A DNA stretch of 64,000 nucleotides, taken from NCBI RefSeq assembly GCF_000010165.1, contig NC_012491.1, positions 4,037,501 through 4,101,500 of the forward strand, written 5' to 3'. Source of the stretch: Brevibacillus brevis NBRC 100599. GTDB lineage: Bacteria; Bacillota; Bacilli; Brevibacillales; Brevibacillaceae. This document shows positions 46,172 through 54,640 of the stretch, in pieces. Both the position numbers and the translations under genes were made by a program. Position 1 is the first letter of the stretch. Each line of letters starts with the position of its first letter. The notes beneath the pieces are model-generated. The model was not told the origin of the DNA and did no database searches. It worked only from the letters and a program-made list of their open reading frames with translations.

Positions 46172-46351
46172 GCGTATATTCCTCCATGATCCTTTATCGT
46201 TCATCTAACGGCATATAAATATGATATATATTTTACACTTTTCAGAAAAAACGCGCAATTGTTTTTGGTCGCCAACTGCCTCATTGCCAAAGAGTGGAAG
46301 ACAATGCTACACTTAACGCACAGAATACCGGTACTAGGAGTGAGTGCAGTC

Positions 46352-46780
46352 GTGAAACTTCAATCGGCCTACATCTATTTCGTTGATGGTTCTACCGCAG
46401 CATCTGCAAGTATTGACGACGTGAAAGCCAAGTTTACGCGATACGTTGACATGACCACAAAAACTGGAAAGCAGTTGGGCTGGACCTATGCTGACGCCGC
46501 TTTCCCTTACACCCTAGAAGAACGCCCTGACGGAAAGGACGCGTGGTTCCTTCTCAAAGGAAAAGACCCAAATATGTACAAAGCCATCGTTGTTGGAGTC
46601 GGGAGCAAAAATGAAAACGGTTCCGAAAAGCACTACATACAAGTGTCCCTCCCTGAATCAGCCACACATGGCGACAAAAACAAGGCAAATGAGTACTGTC
46701 GATACTTGGCACGTGATTATAAAGCAGAGCTCCACCTCTTCAACAACCGCATTCAATATTTCCAACCTCGAAAGCCATAA
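46352..46780 (+). CDS. DUF1885 family protein
   Basis: The 142-residue protein from GTG 46352 (AGGAGTG upstream) starts MKLQSAYIYFVDGSTAASASIDDVK. It contains GKQLGWTYADAAFPYTLEE, YIQVSLPESATHGDKNKANEYCRYLA and ELHLFNNRIQYFQPRK, all typical of DUF1885. Function is unknown; the family is confined to Bacillales as far as I know. The longer frame from 46259 lacks a ribosome site. Confidence 0.85.
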   Translation: MKLQSAYIYFVDGSTAASASIDDVKAKFTRYVDMTTKTGKQLGWTYADAAFPYTLEERPDGKDAWFLLKGKDPNMYKAIVVGVGSKNENGSEKHYIQVSLPESATHGDKNKANEYCRYLARDYKAELHLFNNRIQYFQPRKP

Positions 46781-46791
46781 AGAAAAACGGA

Positions 46792-46821
46792 AAACAGTCG
46801 AATCATATCGACTGTTTTTCA
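46792..46821 (+). terminator. Terminator of the DUF1885 gene
   Basis: AAAACAGTCGA-ATCATA-TCGACTGTTTTTC is a strong hairpin with a T run. Confidence 0.9.
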
Positions 46822-46889
46822 TGTTCAGGCCTATTCCCCCCGACCTCTTTTTTTCATACGAATAACAAAGAGAGAAAAGGGGGGAGCTT

Positions 46890-47528
46890 ATGGATGCCCA
46901 AGCATTTATTCAGCTGATTGCTGACCACGCCAGAAAGTCTTATCAGAACCATCGTGTATTCCCCTCCATTACAATAGCGCAAGCCGTACTCGAGTCAGGT
47001 TGGGGTCAAAAAGTACCTGTTGACCCTGCCACTGGGACATCCTCGTACAACCTCTTTGGAATAAAGGGAACGGGACCTGCTGGCTCTGTCACCATCGAAA
47101 GCAAAGAGGTGGAAAACGGAAAGACGGTTACACGTACTTCCCAGTTCCGCGCTTATGAAAATTATCAGCAATCCATGGAGGACCATGCCCAGTTTCTACG
47201 CAAGCCCACTTACAAAAACGTGCTTGCAGCCACGACTCCCGCACAAGCCGCACAGGCTTTAGAGGAAGCTGGCTACGCTACCGATCCTGCGTACGCTGAA
47301 AAGCTGACGCGCCTCATTCAGACGTACAACTTGACCCAGTACGATCAATTCGGCCCGGAAGAGCCACAATCGATTCCTCCCTGGAAACGGGAGCTAGGAA
47401 ATCGTGCGTTACAGGAGGGCTTGCTGACCTCGCCCGATTGGCTAAATAAGCTAGATGAACCAATGCCAGTATGGGCTGTTTTAGCAATTGCCCTGCGACT
47501 GCTGGACAAACAGCGAGAGAAGCCATGA
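46890..47528 (+). CDS. Glucosaminidase domain protein (peptidoglycan hydrolase)
   Basis: The 212-residue protein has an N-terminal FlgJ/LytD-type N-acetylglucosaminidase domain (about 1-155). The catalytic glutamate is at 35 in AVLESGWG, and FGIKGTG, FRAYENYQQSMEDHAQFL and AGYATDPAYAEKL are further family marks. A short C-terminal part (RALQEGLLTSPDWLNKLDEPMPVWAVLAIALRLLD) resembles the helical end module seen in phage endolysins. No signal peptide is present, so export may need a holin, spore lysis or another route. AAAGGGGGGAG precedes the ATG. Confidence 0.88.
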   Translation: MDAQAFIQLIADHARKSYQNHRVFPSITIAQAVLESGWGQKVPVDPATGTSSYNLFGIKGTGPAGSVTIESKEVENGKTVTRTSQFRAYENYQQSMEDHAQFLRKPTYKNVLAATTPAQAAQALEEAGYATDPAYAEKLTRLIQTYNLTQYDQFGPEEPQSIPPWKRELGNRALQEGLLTSPDWLNKLDEPMPVWAVLAIALRLLDKQREKP

Positions 47529-47547
47529 GTCCATAAATAAAAATCAA

Positions 47548-47595
47548 AAGCCCCATTGCCACAAACAAATCTTGTGGGTAATGGGGCTGTTTCGT
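47548..47595. terminator. Bidirectional terminator
   Basis: AGCCCCATT and AATGGGGCT pair between converging genes; an inner CCACAA/TTGTGG adds to the stem. Confidence 0.85.
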
Positions 47596-47641
47596 ATAAA
47601 AATGCAGTTGCCTCAGTCGTAACGTTGCTTGAGCACGTTGA

Positions 47642-48004
47642 TCAAATCATTTGAGACCTGGACAGCGAATAAAACCTTCCGTCCACCATCCGAATTCCCA
47701 GATCGACGCAATATTCCAATCCTTGCGTGACTCCGTACAAAATCCATTCGGAAGAACGGTGGTTGATATCAAAATCAGTGTAAAGGTCAGTGCCATCATT
47801 TCGGATCTCTTTGCGGTACGTCACATCAAAAAGGCGTAGGACAAAAGGCAGTTCAGCAAATGGAATAGCAAACTTTCGCTCTATTTCTTGCTCGAACTCC
47901 TTCGTCATGCTCCACTCTGCCTGAATGGACTGCTCATCTTTCCAGGCAATGCGTATACTCGGGCCTTCTACATCCGTGGACGATCGCGGGGGATTTGTCT
48001 CCAT
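47642..48004 (-). CDS. DUF4912 domain protein
   Basis: The 120-residue protein has the DUF4912 pattern: IRIAWKDEQSIQAEW, FVLRLFDVTYR, WILYGVTQGLEYCVDLGIRMVDGRFYSLSRS. This is a small ligand-binding-like beta domain of unknown role, often found in two copies; here a single copy. ATG 48004 has GGGAG upstream but very close; 48043 is an alternative start. Confidence 0.75.
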   Translation of the reverse strand: METNPPRSSTDVEGPSIRIAWKDEQSIQAEWSMTKEFEQEIERKFAIPFAELPFVLRLFDVTYRKEIRNDGTDLYTDFDINHRSSEWILYGVTQGLEYCVDLGIRMVDGRFYSLSRSQMI

Positions 48005-48112
48005 TCGCTCCCATCGTTCCTTTCTTTTACTTGCTATTACCAAGTATATTGGCTTTTCCGTATATTATAGCACGGGGACATGTAAAGTGGAAACGCATCC
48101 AAGCCATAATTT

Positions 48113-48712
48113 TTAGCGTCCAACTGTAAATGTATTTTCACCGACGGTTACATAAGAAGTGAATTTCTCTGATTTCATTTGAACTTGTACTTTATAAGTG
48201 CCGTATGCTTCGAGTTTCGTAGATACAAAAGGCTCAGAAAAATAAAAACTGTTTGCATTCTGTGTGGAGTATTTCCACTCTTTCCCTTTAGACACTTCTT
48301 TGCCGTCCGGTCCGACCAACACGAGCTGCATGCGCAAGTCTTTGGCGATAGGCGCGTCATCAACCTCTACGAAAACGTTAAACGTACGAGGGACATTTTT
48401 ATCGCTGTATCCTTTGACAGGGTTGCTGAAAACGACATTTTTATTGCGGGTCTGCTGAATCCCTTCGACCACAATAATATTTACGTTTGGCTTAATCACT
48501 TGCAATTTGCCAGATTGCTGATCGTAATCGACGAAACCACCGAGCTTGTTCACTATTGATTCTACAGATTCAGCCTTGGATGCTGGCATTTCACTCGCTA
48601 CAGTTTCCGCACCGAAAAATACGCGCATCGCACCTTCTCCCAGCGCAGTAGTGCTCCCCACCCCTGCTGCTACAGTCAACGCCAACAAGGCCGAAAACCA
48701 TGCTTTTTTCAT
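48113..48712 (-). CDS. Secreted protein of unknown function
   Basis: The 199-residue protein has a signal peptide (cleavage about residue 23-25). A short stretch follows, SIVNKLGGFVDYDQQSGKLQVIKPNVNIIVVEG, resembling the beta part of copper-amine-oxidase N-like domains, then a beta-sandwich region (about 85-199). No catalytic residues recognised. ACAGGAGG precedes the ATG. DnaA boxes lie about 120-170 bp upstream. Confidence 0.7.
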   Translation of the reverse strand: MKKAWFSALLALTVAAGVGSTTALGEGAMRVFFGAETVASEMPASKAESVESIVNKLGGFVDYDQQSGKLQVIKPNVNIIVVEGIQQTRNKNVVFSNPVKGYSDKNVPRTFNVFVEVDDAPIAKDLRMQLVLVGPDGKEVSKGKEWKYSTQNANSFYFSEPFVSTKLEAYGTYKVQVQMKSEKFTSYVTVGENTFTVGR

Positions 48713-48829
48713 GTCAATAATCCTCCTGTATGTGTGCGCGGCAGCGCTTGTTTTTCCGGAATTTCTTCTCCCTAGTTTATACGTTTGGAAAAGGAAATAG
48801 TTGTGCTGCCCTGATAAGTTTTTTCAACA

Positions 48830-48882
48830 ATATCCACATTATCCACAAGCACAAAAACCTTAGGAAGAAAGACTTATACACA
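48830..48882 (+). promoter_or_regulatory. Cluster of three DnaA boxes
   Basis: ATATCCACA (48830-48838) and TTATCCACA (48839-48847) are directly adjacent, and TTATACACA is at 48874-48882. One is a perfect DnaA box and two differ at one position. They lie in the 273-bp gap between the secreted protein gene and the dapL terminator, a stretch otherwise without a gene. Confidence 0.6.
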
Positions 48883-48939
48883 GAGATGTTAGTAACTACT
48901 TCTTACTCTTGACCAAAATACAGCTGGGAATGACACAGC

Positions 48940-48971
48940 AAAAAGAGCGGCTATCCAGCCACTCTTTTTTT
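48940..48971 (-). terminator. Terminator of the dapH operon
   Basis: On the minus strand AAAGAGTGGC-TGGAT-AGCCGCTCTTT followed by TTGC; T-rich on either side. Confidence 0.8.
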
Positions 48972-48985
48972 GCTCCTGACACCTG

Positions 48986-50119
48986 CTACTCCTGTTGAGA
49001 AAGCCAAGTAAAATACCGGGAGACCAGTCGAATAGCAACCTCGATCGCGTCTTCATTGGGCTCAATTTTGGAATGGTGCAAGCCGTATGGCGTTTGCACA
49101 CCCAGCCAGAATAAAAAGCCGGGGATTTCTTTCAAAAAGTACCCGAAGTCTTCTCCGGTCATAGCTTCCTTGCAGGTGATGAGAGTTACATCATCACATT
49201 GCTCCTGTACCCATTGCATGAAGTCTGTCGTTAGCTGCTCCTCGTTGTAAACCTGGCAGTAGCCAACGCCATAGTCAATCGTTGCCTGGCAATCAAAGCC
49301 TATTTCCACTCCCTTTACGAGAGATTCAATGCGGCTTTTGACAAGTGCCATCGATTCCATCGAAAAGGTTCGGATCGTCCCTTCTAGCCTGGACTTCTCC
49401 GCGATAATGTTTTGCTTCGTCCCGCTCTCCAGCTTGCCAATCGTTACGACGGCAGAATCCAATGGATCGATATTGCGCGAAATAATCGATTGAAGCTGTG
49501 TCACCAGATGGCTTCCTGCAACCACCATGTCATTCGCCTTGTGAGGGAAGGCTGCATGCCCCCCTTTGCCGACCAGATCAATGTACAACTCAGAAGTGTT
49601 GGCAAACAAAATTCCTGGCTTTGTTGCAATTTGACCAACCGGATATTCTGGCGCGATATGCAGGGCAAAAATGCAGTCCGGTCGCCACTCTGCAAACTCT
49701 TCACTTTCCATCATCGGCCAAGCACCGCCAGGGCCTTCTTCTGCCGGCTGGAAGAGGAACAGCAAATCATCTGCGATCGAATGCTCAGTAAAATGCGTCA
49801 GGAGGCCAAGAGCGATTGCCATATGCATGTCATGGCCGCAAGCATGCATATACCCTTCATGAAGCGATCGAAACGGATAGGACGTTTCCTCTACGATCGG
49901 TAGGCCATCCATATCCGTCCGCCAGGCAATTAGTCGTTTTGGCTTTGTTCCTGCCAGCTTGACCAAAATGCCTGTCCGCCACGTTTTGATCTCGATTCGC
50001 TCCTGAGGCAGCTTTTTCAAATAATCGAGCAAGTATTGTTGCGTCTTCACTTCCGCGAAGCCTGGCTCCGGTATTTGGTGCAAATCTCGGCGAATTTGTG
50101 TAAACAAGGAAGTCGTCAT
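48986..50119 (-). CDS. dapL: N-acetyldiaminopimelate deacetylase
   Basis: This 377-residue M20-family metallohydrolase releases acetate from N-acetyl-LL-diaminopimelate. Metal-binding motifs [10 protein letters not shown] (about residue 92-101) and the catalytic [10 protein letters not shown] are present, with a dimerisation domain [10 protein letters not shown]. Relatives include amino-acid amidohydrolases, but the dapH neighbour and the lysine riboswitch make this assignment firm. It starts three bases after the aminotransferase stop. Confidence 0.92.
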   Translation of the reverse strand: MTTSLFTQIRRDLHQIPEPGFAEVKTQQYLLDYLKKLPQERIEIKTWRTGILVKLAGTKPKRLIAWRTDMDGLPIVEETSYPFRSLHEGYMHACGHDMHMAIALGLLTHFTEHSIADDLLFLFQPAEEGPGGAWPMMESEEFAEWRPDCIFALHIAPEYPVGQIATKPGILFANTSELYIDLVGKGGHAAFPHKANDMVVAGSHLVTQLQSIISRNIDPLDSAVVTIGKLESGTKQNIIAEKSRLEGTIRTFSMESMALVKSRIESLVKGVEIGFDCQATIDYGVGYCQVYNEEQLTTDFMQWVQEQCDDVTLITCKEAMTGEDFGYFLKEIPGFLFWLGVQTPYGLHHSKIEPNEDAIEVAIRLVSRYFTWLSQQE

Positions 50120-50122
50120 GGT

Positions 50123-51337
50123 CTACGCCTCCTTTTTCGAACCTGTTCTTGCTGTTAATTGCTCTTCAAACACAGCAAGGAAACGGTCGACATCGGCTTT
50201 TGTCAACGTCAGTGGCGGAAGCAGACGAACAATCGTTTTCTGCGTCACGTCTACAAGGATTCCTTCGTCAAGCAATGCTTGCTGCAAGTGGCTTACCTCT
50301 TCCGGGGTGGAAGAGAGCGGAATTCCAACCATCAAGCCTTTTCCGCGAAGAGATTGCAGTTGATCTGGAAGACGCGTTCGCAACGCTTCCAAACCCGACC
50401 ACAGGTACGCAATCACTTCTTCTACATGAGGGATGAAGGCTGGATTAAGCAATTCGTCCAACACGACATTCCCCAGGGCAGCAGACAATGGCGATGGTGC
50501 AAATGTCGTTCCGTGATCCCCCGGTTTGAACTGGTTCATCAGCTTTGGACCAGCGATGACACCGCCGAGTGGAAGCCCTCCCCCTATGCCTTTGGCGAAT
50601 AGGATGAGATCTGGCGTTACGCCTGCATGCTCATAAGCAAACAGCTTTCCTGTTCTGCCCATTCCTGTCTGGATTTCGTCCATGACAAAGAGCATGCCTT
50701 CTTGTTCACAGATGGCAGCTACCTCTCGCAAGAACGCTTCTGTTAGTGGTACGACACCGCCGGAACCCAAGACTGGCTCCATAAGGACCGCAGCGGGTCT
50801 TGCCTCCTGGCAAATCGCTCGCAATCCTGCCGTGTCCTCCACATCCAGTTCATAAACAGGAAAAGCTGGCTGAGGAAAGTCTTGATAGACGTGAGCCTGC
50901 CTCGTCAGACGTACTGCTCCAAGTGTTCGCCCGTGAAAGCTGTTGCGTAAAACAACGATGCCTTCACGACCTGCTCCCTCGTTTTTCGTCCATTTATGAA
51001 TCAGCTTGATCGCAGACTCTGTGGCCTCCGCACCAGAGTTGGTGAAAAACACCTTACCGCTGATGCTGTTCGCAACCAAACGCTCCGCTAATCGAATAGC
51101 CGGCTTGTTTAAAAATACATTGGAAATATGCAAGAAGCGCTCTCCCTGCTCACGCAGAGCCTGTACAATGCGCGGATGAGAATGCCCCAAAACGTTTACC
51201 GCGAGTCCAGTAAACAAGTCGAGATAACTCTTCCCATTCGTATCGTACAAGTAATTTCCTTCGCCTTTCTCTATGGCAATCGGAATTCTTTTATAAGAGG
51301 AGACGATATATTGTTCATCGAGCGAACGCCAGTCCAT
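50123..51337 (-). CDS. Class III (ArgD-type) aminotransferase, probable N-acetyl-diaminopimelate aminotransferase
   Basis: This 404-residue PLP enzyme of the acetylornithine aminotransferase class contains FTNSGAEATESAIKL, RNSFHGRTLGAV, VMDEIQTGMGRTGK and the PLP lysine in LILFAKGIGGGLPLGGV. Its place between dapH and dapL, under a lysine riboswitch, argues for conversion of N-acetyl-2-amino-6-ketopimelate to N-acetyl-diaminopimelate. B. subtilis uses PatA, a class I/II enzyme, for this step. E. coli ArgD is known to act on the succinylated analogue, so the chemistry is plausible. ATG 51337 with GGGAGAG upstream is preferred over GTG 51343. Confidence 0.88.
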   Translation of the reverse strand: MDWRSLDEQYIVSSYKRIPIAIEKGEGNYLYDTNGKSYLDLFTGLAVNVLGHSHPRIVQALREQGERFLHISNVFLNKPAIRLAERLVANSISGKVFFTNSGAEATESAIKLIHKWTKNEGAGREGIVVLRNSFHGRTLGAVRLTRQAHVYQDFPQPAFPVYELDVEDTAGLRAICQEARPAAVLMEPVLGSGGVVPLTEAFLREVAAICEQEGMLFVMDEIQTGMGRTGKLFAYEHAGVTPDLILFAKGIGGGLPLGGVIAGPKLMNQFKPGDHGTTFAPSPLSAALGNVVLDELLNPAFIPHVEEVIAYLWSGLEALRTRLPDQLQSLRGKGLMVGIPLSSTPEEVSHLQQALLDEGILVDVTQKTIVRLLPPLTLTKADVDRFLAVFEEQLTARTGSKKEA

Positions 51338-51351
51338 GTGCACTCTCTCCC

Positions 51352-52062
51352 TTACAGCTGACGTAGCTCCTGCTTGATCTCTGTCTTGGAACGAGTTTTT
51401 TCATCGATTTGCTTGATCACACGTGCAGGTGTTCCCGCAACTACTACGTATGGAGGTACATCTTCAATGACGACAGCACCTGCTGCAACAACAGCACCTT
51501 TTCCTACGCGTACACCTTCCAGAATGACAGCATTTGCTCCGATGACAACATCATCCTCGACAACAACTGGCTGTGCAGACGGCGGCTCGATAACGCCTGC
51601 GATAACCGATCCAGCACCGATGTGGCAGTTTTTCCCGATGGTTCCACGTCCACCTACTACAACATTCATATCAATCATCGTACCTTCACCGATCACTGCA
51701 CCGATGTTAATGGAAGCACCCATCATGATGACCGCATTGTTACCGATTGTCACTTGGTCACGGATAATTGCGCCTGGCTCAATACGCGCTTGAATCCCTT
51801 TTGTATCCAGCAATGGAATAGCGGAGTTGCGACGATCGCTTTCTACTACATAATCTTCAATTTTGTCTGCGTTAGCAGCGAGTACTGGCTCAATCTCTTT
51901 CCACTCACCAAAAACAACACCAGTCGGACCAGTAATGAAGGCTTTGGAGCTCGCACCAAAGTCGATTCCTTCCAGGTTCCCTTTCACATATACCTTCACA
52001 GGTGTTTTCTTTTCGCTTTTTTGAATAAACGCGATAATTTCGTTAGCATCCATCATGTTCAT
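51352..52062 (-). CDS. dapH: Tetrahydrodipicolinate N-acetyltransferase
   Basis: This 236-residue left-handed beta-helix acyltransferase has repeated hexapeptides (residues about 90-215, such as [20 protein letters not shown] and [13 protein letters not shown]) after an N-terminal alpha/beta cap. It acetylates tetrahydrodipicolinate, opening the acetyl branch to diaminopimelate and lysine. ATG 52062 has GAGGAGG eight bases upstream; the longer frame to 52215 crosses the riboswitch terminator. It is the first gene after the lysine riboswitch. Confidence 0.93.
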   Translation of the reverse strand: MNMMDANEIIAFIQKSEKKTPVKVYVKGNLEGIDFGASSKAFITGPTGVVFGEWKEIEPVLAANADKIEDYVVESDRRNSAIPLLDTKGIQARIEPGAIIRDQVTIGNNAVIMMGASINIGAVIGEGTMIDMNVVVGGRGTIGKNCHIGAGSVIAGVIEPPSAQPVVVEDDVVIGANAVILEGVRVGKGAVVAAGAVVIEDVPPYVVVAGTPARVIKQIDEKTRSKTEIKQELRQL

Positions 52063-52098
52063 TGTTACATCCTCCTCAAAATAACAGCATGGTAAATC

Positions 52099-52137
52099 AA
52101 AAAAAGCAATGAGTGCATTCGCTATCTCATTGCTTTT
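52099..52137 (-). terminator. Lysine-riboswitch terminator
   Basis: AAAAGCAATGAG pairs with CTCATTGCTTTT, followed by TTT, between the aptamer and dapH. Confidence 0.93.
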
Positions 52138-52169
52138 GATACTACGTAAGCAAATCATAAATAGCGCTC

Positions 52170-52334
52170 CACAAAAAGATGTAAGGTCCCTTGTGACAGG
52201 ATGTTCATTTTTCATGAAACACCCCAGCCTGTGCTACGTAGGGGCATAGCATAAGCTTCGGCGCTTTAGCCTTTCTTCCTTCTCCTGCCCCCTGGCAGAT
52301 TACGAAAAGGCTTACTCTTCTTCGGCGCACCTCT
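52170..52334 (-). promoter_or_regulatory. Lysine riboswitch (L-box) controlling dapH operon
   Basis: The minus-strand RNA starts AGAGGTGCGC, then carries AAGAGTAAGCC, AGGAGAAGGAAGAAAGGCT, GCGCCGAAGC and the later GGCTGGGG. These follow the conserved lysine-riboswitch order seen in B. subtilis lysC (AGAGGUGCG, AGAGUAUGCC, GCCGAAGC). The 3' limit is approximate. Lysine binding would favour the terminator downstream. Confidence 0.9.
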
Positions 52335-52345
52335 ATTTAGTGTAC

Positions 52346-52374
52346 ATTATATTAATTTTATTTAACTCTACCAA
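52346..52374 (-). promoter_or_regulatory. Promoter of the lysine-riboswitch operon
   Basis: TTGGTA (52369-52374), 17-bp spacer, TATAAT (52346-52351) on the minus strand, about 12 bp upstream of the aptamer. Confidence 0.75.
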
Positions 52375-52407
52375 AATCAATGAAACGTGGCAAGATGAAA
52401 AAAGTTA

Positions 52408-52462
52408 TTGACAACGATTCTCATTTTCATTAATTTTATTTGTGAGAATGATACTCATTATC
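52408..52462 (+). promoter_or_regulatory. Flavodoxin promoter with two Fur boxes
   Basis: TTGACA at 52408-52413 is a good -35. GACAACGATTCTCATTTTC (52410-52428) matches the 19-bp Fur consensus at 14 positions and GAGAATGATACTCATTATC (52444-52462) at 17. The boxes flank the -10 area, so iron should repress the gene. Confidence 0.8.
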
Positions 52463-52483
52463 TAACTGGAGGTTTTACGTTTT

Positions 52484-52924
52484 ATGAGCATTTTGATGGT
52501 ATACGCGAGCATGACAGGGAATACACAGGAAATTGCTGAAGCAATTGCAGAAGGTATTCGTTCAACTGGTGCTGAGCTGGAGATAAAAGAAGTAATGGAC
52601 GCGAATGCAAAAGAACTCGAGGCTTACGACGGAATCTTGCTTGGTGCCTACACATGGGGCGATGGCGAACTTCCAGATGAATGCCTGGATTTCTATGAGG
52701 AGATGGACGATATTGACCTTAGTGGGAAAAAGGTTGTTGCTTTTGGCTCTTGCGATTCCGCTTACGAGCATGTCGGTGCAGCTGTTGATATTTTGCTGAA
52801 AAAGGCGAGTGAGCGTGGCGCAGAAACTCCTCTGGAAGGTTTGAAAATCGAGCTTTCTCCTACAGCAAAAGAAGTGGAAACTTGCAAAGCATTCGGGGTA
52901 TCGTTTGCTGAATTGCTCGGCTAA
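52484..52924 (+). CDS. Short-chain flavodoxin
   Basis: The 146-residue FMN protein has the phosphate loop SMTGNTQE at 9-16, the Trp-containing loop GAYTWGDGELPD and the second loop GSCDSAYEHVG. It replaces ferredoxin as an electron carrier when iron is scarce, which agrees with the two Fur boxes upstream. B. subtilis has two such genes, ykuN and ykuP, also under Fur. The start follows CTGGAGG. Confidence 0.95.
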   Translation: MSILMVYASMTGNTQEIAEAIAEGIRSTGAELEIKEVMDANAKELEAYDGILLGAYTWGDGELPDECLDFYEEMDDIDLSGKKVVAFGSCDSAYEHVGAAVDILLKKASERGAETPLEGLKIELSPTAKEVETCKAFGVSFAELLG

Positions 52925-52992
52925 TCGATGTTTCCCAAATACTCTGGCACATGCTATACTATCAATCCAACTTTTTAAGGAGGATTGATCTC

Positions 52993-53541
52993 ATGCCACT
53001 ACATACAGACGAGATTCTGTTACGGCCTCTCCACCAACAAGACGCAGCCGAGCTCCTAGAGCTTCGGCTGCGTAATCATGAATTTCTCCAACCATTTGAA
53101 CCGATCCGCCCCGCTTCATTTCTGACCCTTCCAGCACAGCAAGAACAGATTTCACAAGCACAGAATGATTTTGAACGTGGTACTGCCTATGCTTTTGGTG
53201 TATTCTCCCGGGAATCTGAAAAGATGATTGGACGTGTAGCGTTGTCGAATGTCGCACGCGGCGCATGGCAAAATGCGACGATTGGCTACTTCATGGATCA
53301 GACCTGCAATGGCAAAGGCTATACAACACTAGCTGTAAATCTTGCCCTTCGCTTTGCTTTAACGGATATTGGGCTACACAGGGTACAAGCGGCTGTCATG
53401 CCTCGCAACCAAGCTTCCATTCGTGTCTTGGAAAAAAACCGTTTTCGCCAGGAGGGGCTATCGTTACGCTATTTGCAAATTAACGGTGTATGGGAGGACC
53501 ATCTCATCTACGCTCTTACTGCTGAGGAGTGGTCTGTGTAA
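52993..53541 (+). CDS. GNAT acetyltransferase of the RimJ/RimL family
   Basis: The 182-residue protein shows ILLRPLHQQDAAELLELR, the acetyl-CoA region ATIGYFMDQTCNGKGYTTLAV, and ALTDIGLHRVQAAVMPRNQASIRVLEKNRF. This is the RimJ/RimL type that modifies protein N-termini (often ribosomal proteins) or small molecules such as antibiotics. AAGGAGG precedes the ATG. Its last 26 bases overlap the end of the converging EcsC-type gene. Confidence 0.9.
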   Translation: MPLHTDEILLRPLHQQDAAELLELRLRNHEFLQPFEPIRPASFLTLPAQQEQISQAQNDFERGTAYAFGVFSRESEKMIGRVALSNVARGAWQNATIGYFMDQTCNGKGYTTLAVNLALRFALTDIGLHRVQAAVMPRNQASIRVLEKNRFRQEGLSLRYLQINGVWEDHLIYALTAEEWSV

Positions 53542-54361
53542 TCTCCATGCTCTTTTCAATCTCGCGCAGCCGCTCCAGGATGCGCCGTTTGCGGTACAGC
53601 ATCATCCCCGCTTCGGCGACATCCTTTACAGTTGAGCGATTCAAATACGCTCCGAACAAAATACCCGCGATAGGCACCATTTGAAATAACTTTTTCCACC
53701 CGAAGTTTTCTGTGTACGTAACCACGACTTCACGCCATCCCTGCAATTGTGCCATTACCTCTCTCTGCGCACTTGGTTCATCAAAGCGGGAGAGCTCAGC
53801 GAGTATCGCTTTTTTCCCTACGATGTCTGATGAAGCAAATTGCAAGCATTTGACGACAAACAGCCGCTCCCTCTTCTCTTCCGGTCGATAGCCATAGGCA
53901 AGCGCCATCTCTTGTAATACTTTTAGGGATGTCCCCATCAATAGCGGGATATCGATCGCAAGGGTAAATATCCCCCCGAAGCCAGTCGTCGCACCTTGTA
54001 CCGTGGCAAAATTCGCACGTGAATCCTTCAGCTCCATTGCGACATCATTCATGATTGTAAGCGGTACAGCAGCAATCTCCTCCTTGCCAATTACAGAAGA
54101 ACCGTATCCCTCTAAGCGTTTGTCAAACCACTTGTATATGGATTCATCCTGCACCAAATAAGTCCCACCTGTCTCGAGAAAGGCTGCCATTTCATCTACG
54201 GCTTTTCCCAGCTTCTCCTGAACAAATGCAGGCGTAATCCGATCCAAGAGAACAAAAGGAAGTCTGCCAAGCTTTTCCCAGAACCACAAGTCGTTCTGAT
54301 CCTTCTCCCAGTCCTCCACTTCGCGTAAGGCCGTAACCAATGTCTCCCTAGACTCTTTCAA
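53516..54361 (-). CDS. EcsC family protein
   Basis: The protein (281 residues) has WEKDQNDLWFWEKLGRLP at the start, GATTGFGGIFTLAIDIPLLMGTSLKVLQEMALAYGY at about 125-160, and the C-terminal VPIAGILFGAYLNRSTVKDVAEAGMMLYRKRRI, all typical of the EcsC family. EcsC accompanies the EcsAB transporter in Bacillus, but no ecsAB is present. Function unknown. TTG 54361 has GGGAGG nine bases upstream; two further TTG codons lie within nine bases. It forms an operon with the small gene upstream. Confidence 0.8.
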   Translation of the reverse strand: MKESRETLVTALREVEDWEKDQNDLWFWEKLGRLPFVLLDRITPAFVQEKLGKAVDEMAAFLETGGTYLVQDESIYKWFDKRLEGYGSSVIGKEEIAAVPLTIMNDVAMELKDSRANFATVQGATTGFGGIFTLAIDIPLLMGTSLKVLQEMALAYGYRPEEKRERLFVVKCLQFASSDIVGKKAILAELSRFDEPSAQREVMAQLQGWREVVVTYTENFGWKKLFQMVPIAGILFGAYLNRSTVKDVAEAGMMLYRKRRILERLREIEKSMEITQTTPQQ

Positions 54362-54383
54362 CCCCAACAACCTCCCTGCCTGC

Positions 54384-54578
54384 TCACTCAGATTCTCCTC
54401 GCTTCCACTGACATTGGTTGCGCAAGATGGACTTGATATAGTCCTGCAACTCTTCTGGCGTGGCGTGGCAGACGAATTCTTTTATATTTCTTACGATCCC
54501 CAGCTTCAAATGTTTCACTTGCTCTCCTTCGATCCGAAAGCCGAACTTTTCCAAGATTACCTTCTGTTCATTTGTCAC
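54384..54578 (-). CDS. Small hypothetical protein upstream of the EcsC-type gene
   Basis: This is a 64-residue protein, MTNEQKVILEKFGFRIEGEQ..., acidic-helical. GTG 54578 has GGGGAGG upstream; the longer ATG frame from 54617 includes the terminator hairpin and is less likely. It ends 22 bases before the EcsC start. No family recognised. Confidence 0.65.
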   Translation of the reverse strand: MTNEQKVILEKFGFRIEGEQVKHLKLGIVRNIKEFVCHATPEELQDYIKSILRNQCQWKRGESE

Positions 54579-54601
54579 AGAGCTTCCTCCCCTTGTAGTC
54601 G

Positions 54602-54634
54602 AAAACCCCCATGCCAAAATGCAAGGGGGTTTCC
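54602..54634 (-). terminator. Terminator of the large secreted protein gene
   Basis: AAACCCCCTTGC-ATTTTG-GCATGGGGGTTT on the minus strand, a strong stem with a short T run. Confidence 0.7.
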
Positions 54635-54640
54635 TATCTA

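Noticed and set aside
51409..52095. 228-codon plus-strand frame rich in Asp, Cys and Tyr
   Set aside because: It is the complement of the hexapeptide repeats of dapH and has no ribosome site.
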